Shown here one piece after another: positions 25,148-33,554 of a stretch of DNA of 64,000 nt (positions are counted from its first letter, which is position 1; each line of letters opens with the position of its first letter). The stretch spans positions 62,001 through 126,000 of the forward strand of contig NZ_BJLY01000005.1 of the NCBI RefSeq assembly GCF_006538885.1. The letters are read 5' to 3'. The position numbers were made by a program, and so were the translations under genes. The notes beneath the pieces are model-generated. The model worked only from the letters and a program-made list of their open reading frames with translations, ran no database searches and was not told the origin of the DNA. Origin of the DNA: Gluconobacter roseus NBRC 3990 (GTDB taxonomy: Bacteria; Pseudomonadota; Alphaproteobacteria; Acetobacterales; Acetobacteraceae).

Positions 25148-27535
25148 ATGTCGTCCAGAACACCTCGTTACCCTCTGGGACCACTCTCCCTTGCCGCAGG
25201 CCTGACGCTTGTTTGTACGGCCGCGCACGCCCAGGACGACACCCGGCACCACCACAAACCCCGTCGCCATCCCGTTCCCAGGAATGACGCCGCCCGCCCA
25301 CAGGACACAAAACCGGCAGCCCCAAAGAGCGCTCCACCCGCGCCGAAGACAGCGGATAACAGCGTCACGGCCGCACCGGAGGAAGCCGAGCATCTTCAGG
25401 TCGTGGGTTCGCCCATGAACATCCTGCATGAATCGATGGGTCTGAGCCGCATGCCGCAGGATGCGCTGCACACGCCACAGACCATCAACATCGTCCCGCA
25501 GCTCCTGATGCAGCAGCAGAACGTCAAATCGCTCGACGAGGCCCTGCGCAACGTGCCGGGCATCACCGCTTCGGTTGGCGAAGGCGAAGGCGGCATGGCG
25601 GGGGACCAGTTCCTGATCCGCGGTTTCCAGGCCCAGAACGACATCTACGAGAACGGCCTGCGTGATTTCGGCGTCTATACCCGTGACAGCTTCGATTATG
25701 ACCATGTCTCGGTCATCAAGGGCCCGTCTTCGGAAGTCTTCGGCAATGGCACGACAGGTGGCGCCATTAACATCACCACCAAGATCGCCCATCTCGGCGA
25801 CAGCTATGGCGGCAGCTTCTCGGGCGGGTCAGGCGCCTATTATCGCGGCACGCTCGACTTTAACAAACAGATTGGCGAGTCCACGGCCATCCGCATTACC
25901 GGCATGGGCAACGAAAACAACGTCGTCGGCCGTGACCAGCTCTATTCCCACCGCTGGGGTATTGCGCCGTCCATCGCCTTCGGTCTGGGCAAGCGCACCA
26001 CTTTCACGCTCGAATACTTCCACCAGAGCGACAACCGTATTCCCGATTATGGTGTGCCGGTCGTGACGAAACCCGGTACGGCCTATGGTCTCCCGGTAAC
26101 GGAATACGGCGTCAAACGAACCAACTGGTATGGCACATCCTACGATCAGGACGCGTCGAACGTGGATATGCTGACCGGCCGTCTGAAATTCACGCTCAAC
26201 CCGCACATCACGCTTTACGACGATCTGCGCGGTGGCATGTACGAGCGGTATTTTTCATCCTCGCAGGAAGCCTGCGATGCGACCTGCACCGCCAATCTTT
26301 TCACCAATCCTTCTGCGGCGATGGTCAACCGTCGCGGCGGCGTGGGCGGACCGGAGCCCTATCAGCAGAACGACTGGTCCGTGCAGAACGTCTTTTCAGC
26401 CGTCGCAAAGTTCGACACCGGCTCCATCCGGCATGAAATGATCGCCGGCTGGGATGTCTCGCATGTCTATGATCGCCGCACGAACTACGCCTATAATTTC
26501 GACGGGCAGAACGGCACGCAGAAAGACACGACCAGCCTGCTCAACCCGAACCCCAATCAGCCGGGCCTGCTTCTGGGGTCTCTGGGCCAGTATGCCCCCA
26601 ATATCGTGAACATTCCTGGTGTGGGGCATGCCATCTACAAGACGGGTGACGCGACGGATGTCGGCGCGTTCTTTTCCGAGCAGATGTGGCTGCTGCCGGT
26701 CTTTTCCATCAAGGGCGGCTTCCGCTGGGATCACTGGAACAGTCATTATTCGGCCAATGGCGGTGTTGCCGGATCGGGCGTGGCCTTCGGGCAGGATCAG
26801 GACACGTTCAACCCGACCGTCAGCCTGATGTATACGCCTGACGATAACACGATGATCTATTTCAACTGGGCGCAGTCCACGACGCCGCTTGGCCTGTATG
26901 TCACCAACAGTTCCGAGCCGCTGAAATCCAGTACGGAAGGCTTCAAACCCGAGCGCAGCAGCCTTTACGAACTGGGCGCCAAGTACAACGCCTTCCACGG
27001 CCGCATGGGCTTTACAGCCTCCGTGTTCCGTCTTGAAAAGGGCAATTCGCTGCAGACGGACCAGAACGGCGACGTTTCCTCGTCAAGCGACCGTCAGCGC
27101 AACCAGGGCGTGGAACTGAGCGTATCGGGCGAGATCCTGAAGAACTGGACCATGATCGGCACCTATGCCTTCTACGACGCCAAGACGCTGGCGGGCACGG
27201 CCGCCGATGTCGGCAAGCGCATCCAGTATGCGCCGAAGAACTCGGCCACGATCTGGTCCACCTACACGATCGCGCCCAACAAGCCCTATAATCTGACGTT
27301 CGGTGGCGGACTGACATGGCGTGAAGGAGTATGGCTCGATGCCGCCAATACGGCCCGCGTTCCGGCGACGGTGGAATGGGATGCCATGATTTCCCACAAC
27401 ATCACCAAGCGCTGGCGCGTCGCCATGAACGGCTACAATCTCGATAACCGCCTGAACTACGGCAGCCTGTTCAGCAACCGCGCCACACCTTCGATCGGCC
27501 GGTCCTTTCTCTTCAACCTTTCGGCGACATACTGA
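25148..27535 (+). CDS. TonB-dependent ferric siderophore receptor
   Basis: A 795-residue outer-membrane receptor of the siderophore subfamily (FhuE/FoxA/Fiu-like). Start ATG 25148 gives a signal peptide ending in AHAQ; a TTG at 25130 is less likely. A His/Pro/Lys-rich linker (about residues 32-75) is unusual and may bind metal or reach towards TonB. The plug domain follows with LDEALRNVPGI, FLIRGFQAQNDIYENGLRD and IKGPSSEVFGNGTTGGAIN. The 22-strand barrel ends with Tyr (FLFNLSATY). The substrate is not determinable. The upstream Fur-like boxes suggest iron repression. Confidence 0.9.
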   Translation: MSSRTPRYPLGPLSLAAGLTLVCTAAHAQDDTRHHHKPRRHPVPRNDAARPQDTKPAAPKSAPPAPKTADNSVTAAPEEAEHLQVVGSPMNILHESMGLSRMPQDALHTPQTINIVPQLLMQQQNVKSLDEALRNVPGITASVGEGEGGMAGDQFLIRGFQAQNDIYENGLRDFGVYTRDSFDYDHVSVIKGPSSEVFGNGTTGGAINITTKIAHLGDSYGGSFSGGSGAYYRGTLDFNKQIGESTAIRITGMGNENNVVGRDQLYSHRWGIAPSIAFGLGKRTTFTLEYFHQSDNRIPDYGVPVVTKPGTAYGLPVTEYGVKRTNWYGTSYDQDASNVDMLTGRLKFTLNPHITLYDDLRGGMYERYFSSSQEACDATCTANLFTNPSAAMVNRRGGVGGPEPYQQNDWSVQNVFSAVAKFDTGSIRHEMIAGWDVSHVYDRRTNYAYNFDGQNGTQKDTTSLLNPNPNQPGLLLGSLGQYAPNIVNIPGVGHAIYKTGDATDVGAFFSEQMWLLPVFSIKGGFRWDHWNSHYSANGGVAGSGVAFGQDQDTFNPTVSLMYTPDDNTMIYFNWAQSTTPLGLYVTNSSEPLKSSTEGFKPERSSLYELGAKYNAFHGRMGFTASVFRLEKGNSLQTDQNGDVSSSSDRQRNQGVELSVSGEILKNWTMIGTYAFYDAKTLAGTAADVGKRIQYAPKNSATIWSTYTIAPNKPYNLTFGGGLTWREGVWLDAANTARVPATVEWDAMISHNITKRWRVAMNGYNLDNRLNYGSLFSNRATPSIGRSFLFNLSATY

Positions 27536-28307
27536 CCGATCCAGCCGCGCCTGACGGAGAAATCCCCATCTCCGCCAAGCGCCCGCGCACCTGTTCCAGC
27601 AACTCCGCATCGCCTTTCGGCCCCAGCGCCGTCAGCTTCTGATCCATCGCCAGCAGAATATCGGACGTCGCATCCACGACGGCCTGCCGCCACCAGCCCA
27701 GCGCCTCATTGATCTTCCCGGTATCCACAAGCGCCGTGGCATGATTGTGCTGCCCGCGATAATCCCCGCCTTCTGCCGATTTCCGGTACCAGTCCAGCGC
27801 CGCCGCCCGGTCCTGCGGCACCACCCATCCTTCTTCCAGAAACCGCGCATACAGGTTCATGGATTTCGCATGGCCGTTATTTGCCGCTGTCCGGAACAGA
27901 TCCAGCGCTCGCGCCAGATCCGGCTCCATGCCGATCCCGCGCATGGTCATGATGCCCAGATTGTACCGGCCCCATTCGTCTCCGGCTTTCGCAGCAGCTT
28001 CATAACAGCGCGCGGCCTGCTGAAGGTCCTTCTCGCAACCCCAGCCGAACTGGAAACACCGCCCGCGCATGTTATGCCCCGGCCCGAACCCCGCATTGGC
28101 CGCGATCGTGAACCAGTCCAGCGCTGCCACCGGATCATGCGGAACATACACACTGTCCAGCAGCACCTGCCCCCACTGCACGATTTGAAGATGCTGTCCT
28201 TTCAGCGCACCCTGACGGATGTCTTCGATCTGCGGTGGCAGGGCAGGTGCGTTAGGCCGACGTGACAATGGCTTGCGGCCCAGAAACCTCTGAACGATCC
28301 GCTTCAT
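27513..28307 (-). CDS. Sel1-repeat protein
   Basis: A 264-residue protein with four to five Sel1-like repeats of about 36 residues between positions 35 and 220. The repeats read A-x-x-W-x3-A-A-x-x-G and G-x-G-x3-D. They form a helical solenoid that binds other proteins. There is no clear signal peptide, only a basic start. The 3' end overlaps the receptor's 3' end by 23 bases on the opposite strand. The ATG overlaps the TraB-like gene's stop (TGATG), so these two form an operon. The role is unknown. Confidence 0.85.
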   Translation of the reverse strand: MKRIVQRFLGRKPLSRRPNAPALPPQIEDIRQGALKGQHLQIVQWGQVLLDSVYVPHDPVAALDWFTIAANAGFGPGHNMRGRCFQFGWGCEKDLQQAARCYEAAAKAGDEWGRYNLGIMTMRGIGMEPDLARALDLFRTAANNGHAKSMNLYARFLEEGWVVPQDRAAALDWYRKSAEGGDYRGQHNHATALVDTGKINEALGWWRQAVVDATSDILLAMDQKLTALGPKGDAELLEQVRGRLAEMGISPSGAAGSVSMSPKG

Positions 28308-29305
28308 CAGGGCGCCGGCACGATCTGCTGGACCTCGAACCCATCCTTGCGGAGCAGGGCGGGCAGACCCTTCGGCCCAGCCATGTGCAGGGAGCCCACG
28401 GCCGCGAACAGCGATGTCCCGCTCTCATGGATCGTCTCGATTTTCTGCGCCATCCCGACATTCCGTTCGTCCAGAAGCCGCGTCATGAAGCGCCGCTCCT
28501 GCGCGGTATTCAGGCAGTCGCACCAGTCCTGATACCGGTCCAGCCGCTTCACGTCGCTTGAGGCCCACATCTCCGCCAGACGCTGGTTCTCGGTCTGCGT
28601 CTTGCCGGACGACACACCTTTGACGATGTCATCGATGAACGCATCTTCATCCGCCTGATCCGGTCCAATCAGCAGTTCCCGCTGCATCTGCACCGTCTCC
28701 AGCCCGATCAGCGGCTTCTTCAGACTGCCCGCCATGCCCTGCAAAACGGCATCCACGGCATAATCCGGATAATATTCGTCCGGGCGTGACGACAGGGATT
28801 CAACCCCGGCTGCTTCCACGCCAACCGCCACATGCGCGAACGCCGCGCTGGGCACGCATTGCTGATCCATGAGCGCATCCACCTTCGCCTTGCGGCCCGA
28901 CTGCACGAGATGCGCCCATCGGGCCGGATCTTCCGGCTGCCGCAGCGTGGTAGCCGTGTCCGGGGCCTTCAGATCAAGCTCCAGCGCGATCTCGCTGCTG
29001 TGCAGGATCGCGGCGCGTGTCAGCGGGCCGGGCAGCAGCCAGTCCTGCTTTGCGACATGCAGCGTTCCATACAGCCAGGACGAGTGACCATCCTTCGTGA
29101 CTTTCCACAGGAACCCCCGGTCCGGTGACGTCTGGAACATCTGCGCCATCCGGGTTTTGTCCGGAACACTCGCCGCCGCCGGGCAACGGGGCGCCTGCGC
29201 GTGTGCGGCGATGCTGAACCCCGCACAGACACCCAGAACGGCTCCTGCAACAGACTGGAAGAGACGAAGTGCGTTCACGGATCTGCCTTCTGAAAAAAGC
29301 GCCAT
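28307..29305 (-). CDS. TraB/GumN-family protein, exported
   Basis: About 332 residues from ATG 29305; ATG 29317 is also possible, and a frame open to 29497 is not supported. A signal peptide ends near AAHAQ. The TraB/GumN domain has the typical entry FLWKVTKDGHSSWLYGTLHV with a conserved GT-H motif, and near the C-terminus FAAVGSLHMAGPKGLPALL with a GSxH pattern. Members are thought to be metal-dependent hydrolases, but their substrates are mostly unknown. It is followed directly by the Sel1-repeat gene. Confidence 0.82.
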   Translation of the reverse strand: MALFSEGRSVNALRLFQSVAGAVLGVCAGFSIAAHAQAPRCPAAASVPDKTRMAQMFQTSPDRGFLWKVTKDGHSSWLYGTLHVAKQDWLLPGPLTRAAILHSSEIALELDLKAPDTATTLRQPEDPARWAHLVQSGRKAKVDALMDQQCVPSAAFAHVAVGVEAAGVESLSSRPDEYYPDYAVDAVLQGMAGSLKKPLIGLETVQMQRELLIGPDQADEDAFIDDIVKGVSSGKTQTENQRLAEMWASSDVKRLDRYQDWCDCLNTAQERRFMTRLLDERNVGMAQKIETIHESGTSLFAAVGSLHMAGPKGLPALLRKDGFEVQQIVPAP

Positions 29306-29456
29306 ACCGCCCATCATCCGCGAGTCCCGCCGCTCCGGCAACCCGCTTTGGGGTGACCCTGCATTGCTGCCGCCCTTAACGCGGACTTGACCGGATTGGC
29401 CCGCAATCTCCATATGGTTCCCCCTTTGTGTGAATGACCGAAACTGGCCCGTCCCC

Positions 29457-32315
29457 ATGTCCGATAAGACCCCCGATCCTTCCGTCGCAGCCTTCAAGGA
29501 ACAGCAGGACCGCTACCGCGATACCGTGTTTCTCCCCCGCACCGGTTTTCCGATGCGCGGTGGCCTGCCCAAGCGCGAGCCCGAAACGCTCGCCCGCTGG
29601 GCCGCGACGGGACTGGACGAAAAGATCCGGGAGGCCGGGAAGGGACGTCCCGTCTTCACGCTTCATGACGGACCGCCCTACGCCAACGGCCACATTCACA
29701 TCGGACACGCCCTGAACAAGGTGATGAAGGACGTCATCAACCGCGCCCATCGCATGTCGGGGTATGAAGTCCGCTATCTTCCGGGCTGGGACTGCCACGG
29801 CCTGCCGATCGAATGGCGGATCGAGGAACAGTACCGCAAGGCCGGCAAGGACAAGGATCAGGTGCCTCTGCTCCAGTTCCGTGCCGAATGTCGCCAGTAC
29901 GCCGCCGAATGGGTGCAGAAGCAGGCCGAAGACTTCAAGCGCATCGGCGTTCAGGCCGAATGGGCCAACCGCTATGTGACGATGGACTTCAGCTCCGAAG
30001 CCAAGATCGTCGATGAAATCGGCAAGTTCCTGCTCAATGGCAGCCTCTATCGTGGCCTGCGCCCCGTCATGTGGAGCCCGGTCGAGAAGACGGCCCTGGC
30101 CGAAGCCGAGATCGAATATCACGACATCGACTCCACCACGATCTTCGTGGCCTTCCCGATCATCAAGGACCCGACGCCCGCCCACGCCCTGAACGGTGTG
30201 TCGGCCGTCATCTGGACGACCACGCCCTGGACCATCCCGGCCAACCGCGCGCTCGCCTATGGTCCGGACATCACCTATGTCGTTCTGCGGGTTGATGAGA
30301 CGAACGAGAACAGTCTCGTCCCACAGGGCGCGAAGCTGCTGGTGGCCGAAGACCGCGTGGAAGCGTTCTGCACGGATGCAGGTATCACCGCACATCACGT
30401 CCTCTACACCCTGCCGGGCAATGCGCTCGAAGGTGCAGTCTGCGCCCATCCGCTGCGGGGTCGTGGCTATGAGTATGACGTGCCGATGCTGCCCGGTGAT
30501 TTCGTCACGACCGATGCTGGCACGGGCCTCGTCCACATGGCACCGTCCCACGGTCAGGACGACTTCATGCTGTGTCGGCAGTACGGCGTCGAAGTCCCCG
30601 AACTGGTGGAAGACGATGGCCGTTACGCGCCGTGGGTTCCGCATCTCGCTGGCATCCATGTTTTCAAGGCCGCCGATCCGGTCTGCGACCTGCTGACCGA
30701 AGCCCGCCAGTCCGCCGAACATGACGACGCCCCGGCCACCGGCCTGATGGCCCGCGGAATGGTCCGTCATTCCTATCCGCATTCCTGGCGTTCCAAGGCC
30801 CCGATCATCTTCCGCGCCACGCCGCAGTGGTTCATCGCGATGGATGGCCAGACGAAGCTGCGCGAAAAATCCCTGAGCGCGCTGGATAACGTCACCTTCG
30901 TCCCCGAAGCTGCCCGCCGTCGCCTGACCTCCATGATCGAGCAGCGTCCCGACTGGTGCATCTCCCGCCAGCGCGCCTGGGGCGTGCCGATTGCAGTTTT
31001 CGTTGAAAAGCGCACCGGTGAAGTCCTGCGCGATCCGGCCGTCATGCAGCGCATTGTCGAGGCCTTCCGCGAAAAGGGTGCTGATGTCTGGTACGAAGCT
31101 GATCCGGCCATCTTCCTCGGTGCCGACCGTGATCCCGCCGATTACGAACAGGTCTTCGACATCGTAGACGTCTGGTTCGAAAGCGGCTCTACCCATCGCT
31201 TCGATCTGGGGCAGGAAGGCCTGAACTTCCCGGCCGATCTCTACCTTGAAGGTTCCGACCAGCATCGCGGCTGGTTCCAGTCCTCCCTTCTGGAAAGTGT
31301 CGGCACGATGGGTGTCGCACCCTACAGGGCGCTCGTGACCAACGGCTTCGTCATGGACGAGCAGGGCCGCAAGATGTCCAAATCGCTCGGCAATGTCGTG
31401 GCCCCTGCGGACGTGACCGACAGCCTCGGCGCCGATATTCTGCGTCTGTGGGTTCTGAATTCCGACACGAACGAAGATCTCCGTATAGGGCAGGAAATCC
31501 TCAAGCAGCAGGGCGAGCTCTACCGCCGTCTGCGCAACACCCTGCGCTGGCTGCTCGGTGCGCTGGACGGCTTCACGCTCGAAGAAGCCGTGCCTTACGC
31601 CGATCTGCCGCCGCTGGAGCAGTATATCCTGCACCGCCTGACGGAACTGCGCGGCCTGATCGCCAGCGCGGTCGAGACGCATCAGTGGGTTGGTGTCTAT
31701 CCGGCACTGCACGGCTTCTGCACCACCGATCTTTCGGCCTTCTATTTCGACATCCGCAAGGACGCGATCTACTGCGACGCTCCGTCCGACCCGACCCGCC
31801 GCGCCGCCCGCACGGTGCTGGACGCCCTGCATCGCGTCCTCTGCACCTGGCTCGCTCCCGTCCTCGTCTTCACGGCTGAGGAAGCCTGGCAGGCCCGTTT
31901 CGGTGAAGGAGAGAGCGTGCATCTTGCGCAGTTCTTCGAGCCGGACGCCGAGTGGAACGACCCGGAACTCGGCAATCGCTGGGAAGACATCCGCGCCTAT
32001 CGCCGCCTGATCACGACCGAACTGGAAACGGCCCGCCGCGACGGTACGATCGGCTCCTCGCTCGAAGCCAGCGTCACGCTGCCGCTTTCGCAGGAAGAGG
32101 CCGGGATCTTCGGCGGACTGGACTGGGCCGAACTGCTCATCACCTCCCATGCCGAAACCGAGCTGCTGCCGGGTGACACGGCTCATGGCGGTCCGCAGGT
32201 CGAGCGTGCGCCGGGGCATAAATGTGCCCGCTGCTGGAAGGTCCTGCCCGAGGTTGGCGAGAACGCCGAACATCCGGCCCTGTGCCGCCGCTGCATCGAC
32301 GTGGTGAGTGCCTGA
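29457..32315 (+). CDS. ileS: Isoleucyl-tRNA synthetase
   Basis: A 952-residue class-Ia synthetase (ATG 29457; an in-frame GTG at 29430 would add nine residues). The HIGH signature is HIHIGH in PPYANGHIHIGHALNK and KMSKS is GRKMSKSLGN. The editing domain lies between them. The C-terminal zinc finger reads CARCWK and CRRC, as in bacterial IleRS. It charges tRNA-Ile and is essential. The stop shares one base with the lspA start. No regulatory leader was seen upstream. Confidence 0.96.
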   Translation: MSDKTPDPSVAAFKEQQDRYRDTVFLPRTGFPMRGGLPKREPETLARWAATGLDEKIREAGKGRPVFTLHDGPPYANGHIHIGHALNKVMKDVINRAHRMSGYEVRYLPGWDCHGLPIEWRIEEQYRKAGKDKDQVPLLQFRAECRQYAAEWVQKQAEDFKRIGVQAEWANRYVTMDFSSEAKIVDEIGKFLLNGSLYRGLRPVMWSPVEKTALAEAEIEYHDIDSTTIFVAFPIIKDPTPAHALNGVSAVIWTTTPWTIPANRALAYGPDITYVVLRVDETNENSLVPQGAKLLVAEDRVEAFCTDAGITAHHVLYTLPGNALEGAVCAHPLRGRGYEYDVPMLPGDFVTTDAGTGLVHMAPSHGQDDFMLCRQYGVEVPELVEDDGRYAPWVPHLAGIHVFKAADPVCDLLTEARQSAEHDDAPATGLMARGMVRHSYPHSWRSKAPIIFRATPQWFIAMDGQTKLREKSLSALDNVTFVPEAARRRLTSMIEQRPDWCISRQRAWGVPIAVFVEKRTGEVLRDPAVMQRIVEAFREKGADVWYEADPAIFLGADRDPADYEQVFDIVDVWFESGSTHRFDLGQEGLNFPADLYLEGSDQHRGWFQSSLLESVGTMGVAPYRALVTNGFVMDEQGRKMSKSLGNVVAPADVTDSLGADILRLWVLNSDTNEDLRIGQEILKQQGELYRRLRNTLRWLLGALDGFTLEEAVPYADLPPLEQYILHRLTELRGLIASAVETHQWVGVYPALHGFCTTDLSAFYFDIRKDAIYCDAPSDPTRRAARTVLDALHRVLCTWLAPVLVFTAEEAWQARFGEGESVHLAQFFEPDAEWNDPELGNRWEDIRAYRRLITTELETARRDGTIGSSLEASVTLPLSQEEAGIFGGLDWAELLITSHAETELLPGDTAHGGPQVERAPGHKCARCWKVLPEVGENAEHPALCRRCIDVVSA

Positions 32316-32827
32316 TGTCCCTGTGGCATGAGGGCATGAGCCGGACCGGCCGCATGGTTCTGGGTCTCGCCCTGCTGGTTCTGGTCCTCGTTCTGGATCA
32401 GGCCAGCAAGGACTGGATCCTCTATGTTTACCATCTGCCGGATCGCGGATCGGTCGAGATCCTGCCATTCCTGAACTTCACGATGGTCTGGAACCACGCC
32501 GTGACGTTCGGCATGTTCGGCGGCCTCGGCAGCCGGGGACCGTGGATTTTCTGCGCGGTTTCCCTGATCGCCGTGGGGCTTCTGGTCTGGACCCTGACAC
32601 GTACGAAGCGCACGCTTGTGGCGGCGTCCTGTGGCGCGATTGCCGGTGGCGCCATCGGCAATGTCATTGACCGCCTGCGCTATGGGGCGGTTGTGGATTT
32701 CCTGCACGCCCATGCATTCGGCTGGTCATGGTATGTCTTCAATATCGCGGATTCAGGGATCGTCTGCGGCGTCATTGTCTGGCTGATCGACTCCCTGCTC
32801 GCAGAACGTCAGGCCGCTGCCAAGTGA
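32315..32827 (+). CDS. lspA: Lipoprotein signal peptidase II
   Basis: A 170-residue inner-membrane aspartyl protease with four predicted helices that removes signal peptides from prolipoproteins. The ATG is at 32315, inside the TGATG overlap with ileS. Catalytic aspartates lie in GNVIDRLRYGAVVDF and FNIADSGI, the two conserved LspA blocks. Several lipoproteins in this window (13932, 21326, 32893, 43874) would be its substrates. The pair ileS-lspA is common in proteobacteria. Confidence 0.95.
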   Translation: MSLWHEGMSRTGRMVLGLALLVLVLVLDQASKDWILYVYHLPDRGSVEILPFLNFTMVWNHAVTFGMFGGLGSRGPWIFCAVSLIAVGLLVWTLTRTKRTLVAASCGAIAGGAIGNVIDRLRYGAVVDFLHAHAFGWSWYVFNIADSGIVCGVIVWLIDSLLAERQAAAK

Positions 32828-32892
32828 TGCGATTGCGGAACTTGTTCCAATGGCTTGCCCCCGCGTCGCGCGGACTGTAGGAGTGTTGCATC

Positions 32893-33465
32893 ATGATCGC
32901 GTCCCAGGGGCCCTCCATGCGTCGTAACCGTCTTTCCGTTGCCCGTCTCAGTGTCCAGATGGGTGCCATGGCTTCCGTCGGCCTGCTGCTTTCGGGCTGC
33001 TCGGGTGCGGATGTCTCACGCGCGATCGGCCTCGAACGGGCCATGCCCGATGAGTACACCGTCACCACCCGCGCCCCGCTGTCGATGCCGCCTTCCGAGC
33101 AGATGCAGCTTCCAGGTGCAGCCGACGCCCATCGTCCGGACGAAAGCCCGCGGATGCAGGCGCTTGAAACTCTGTCGCCGGACACGGCCCTGCACCCGGA
33201 TGCCGGACAGGGCAGCTCGGGCCAGAGCGCGCTTGTCGGGCAGGTGGACAAGTCCGCCAATGCGCCGAACAATGCCGAACTCGGTACGGCTGACGCGGGC
33301 TTCGTGGACAACCTGATGTTCTGGAAAGGTGGCAGCGCCGGTTCCGTTGTTGATGGTGACGCCGAAAACCGTCGTATCCGCGAAAACTCGGCTCTGGGCC
33401 GCAACCCGGCAACAGGTGCAACTCCGACCGTCCGCAAGAAAAAAGCTTTCCTGGGCGTTCTCTGA
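32893..33465 (+). CDS. DUF3035-family lipoprotein
   Basis: A 190-residue lipoprotein with TAGGAG nine bases before ATG 32893. Lipobox LLLSGC puts the lipidated Cys near residue 36. After it comes the family signature of a Pro-Asp-Glu-Tyr core, PDEYTVTTRAPLSMPP. This is characteristic of DUF3035 proteins in alphaproteobacteria, one of which was reported as a beta-barrel assembly component. The rest is low-complexity. Placement after lspA and ileS is conserved in the group. The role in outer-membrane assembly is inference. Confidence 0.8.
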   Translation: MIASQGPSMRRNRLSVARLSVQMGAMASVGLLLSGCSGADVSRAIGLERAMPDEYTVTTRAPLSMPPSEQMQLPGAADAHRPDESPRMQALETLSPDTALHPDAGQGSSGQSALVGQVDKSANAPNNAELGTADAGFVDNLMFWKGGSAGSVVDGDAENRRIRENSALGRNPATGATPTVRKKKAFLGVL

Positions 33466-33472
33466 ACACCCT

Positions 33473-33540
33473 CCGTCCCGTCTGTCCTGATGACCGGGCA
33501 GAAGGGACGGCCCTGTCTGCCGTCCGGACCCGTTCCGGAC
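33473..33540 (+). other. Two hairpins between the DUF3035 gene and mutL
   Basis: CCGTCCC (33473-33479) pairs with GGGACGG (33504-33510), and GTCCGGA (33522-33528) with TCCGGAC (33534-33540). The second ends just before the mutL ribosome site GAGGAGG. Without a T run they do not look like strong terminators. They could modulate mRNA stability or mutL translation. Confidence 0.35.
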
Positions 33541-33554
33541 GATGAGGAGGCATC

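Noticed and set aside
29376-32468. Very long open frame of 1030 codons on the minus strand opposite ileS
   Set aside because: The plus strand encodes an unmistakable IleRS with both signature motifs; the antisense frame is open because of third-position GC bias, and its product resembles no protein.
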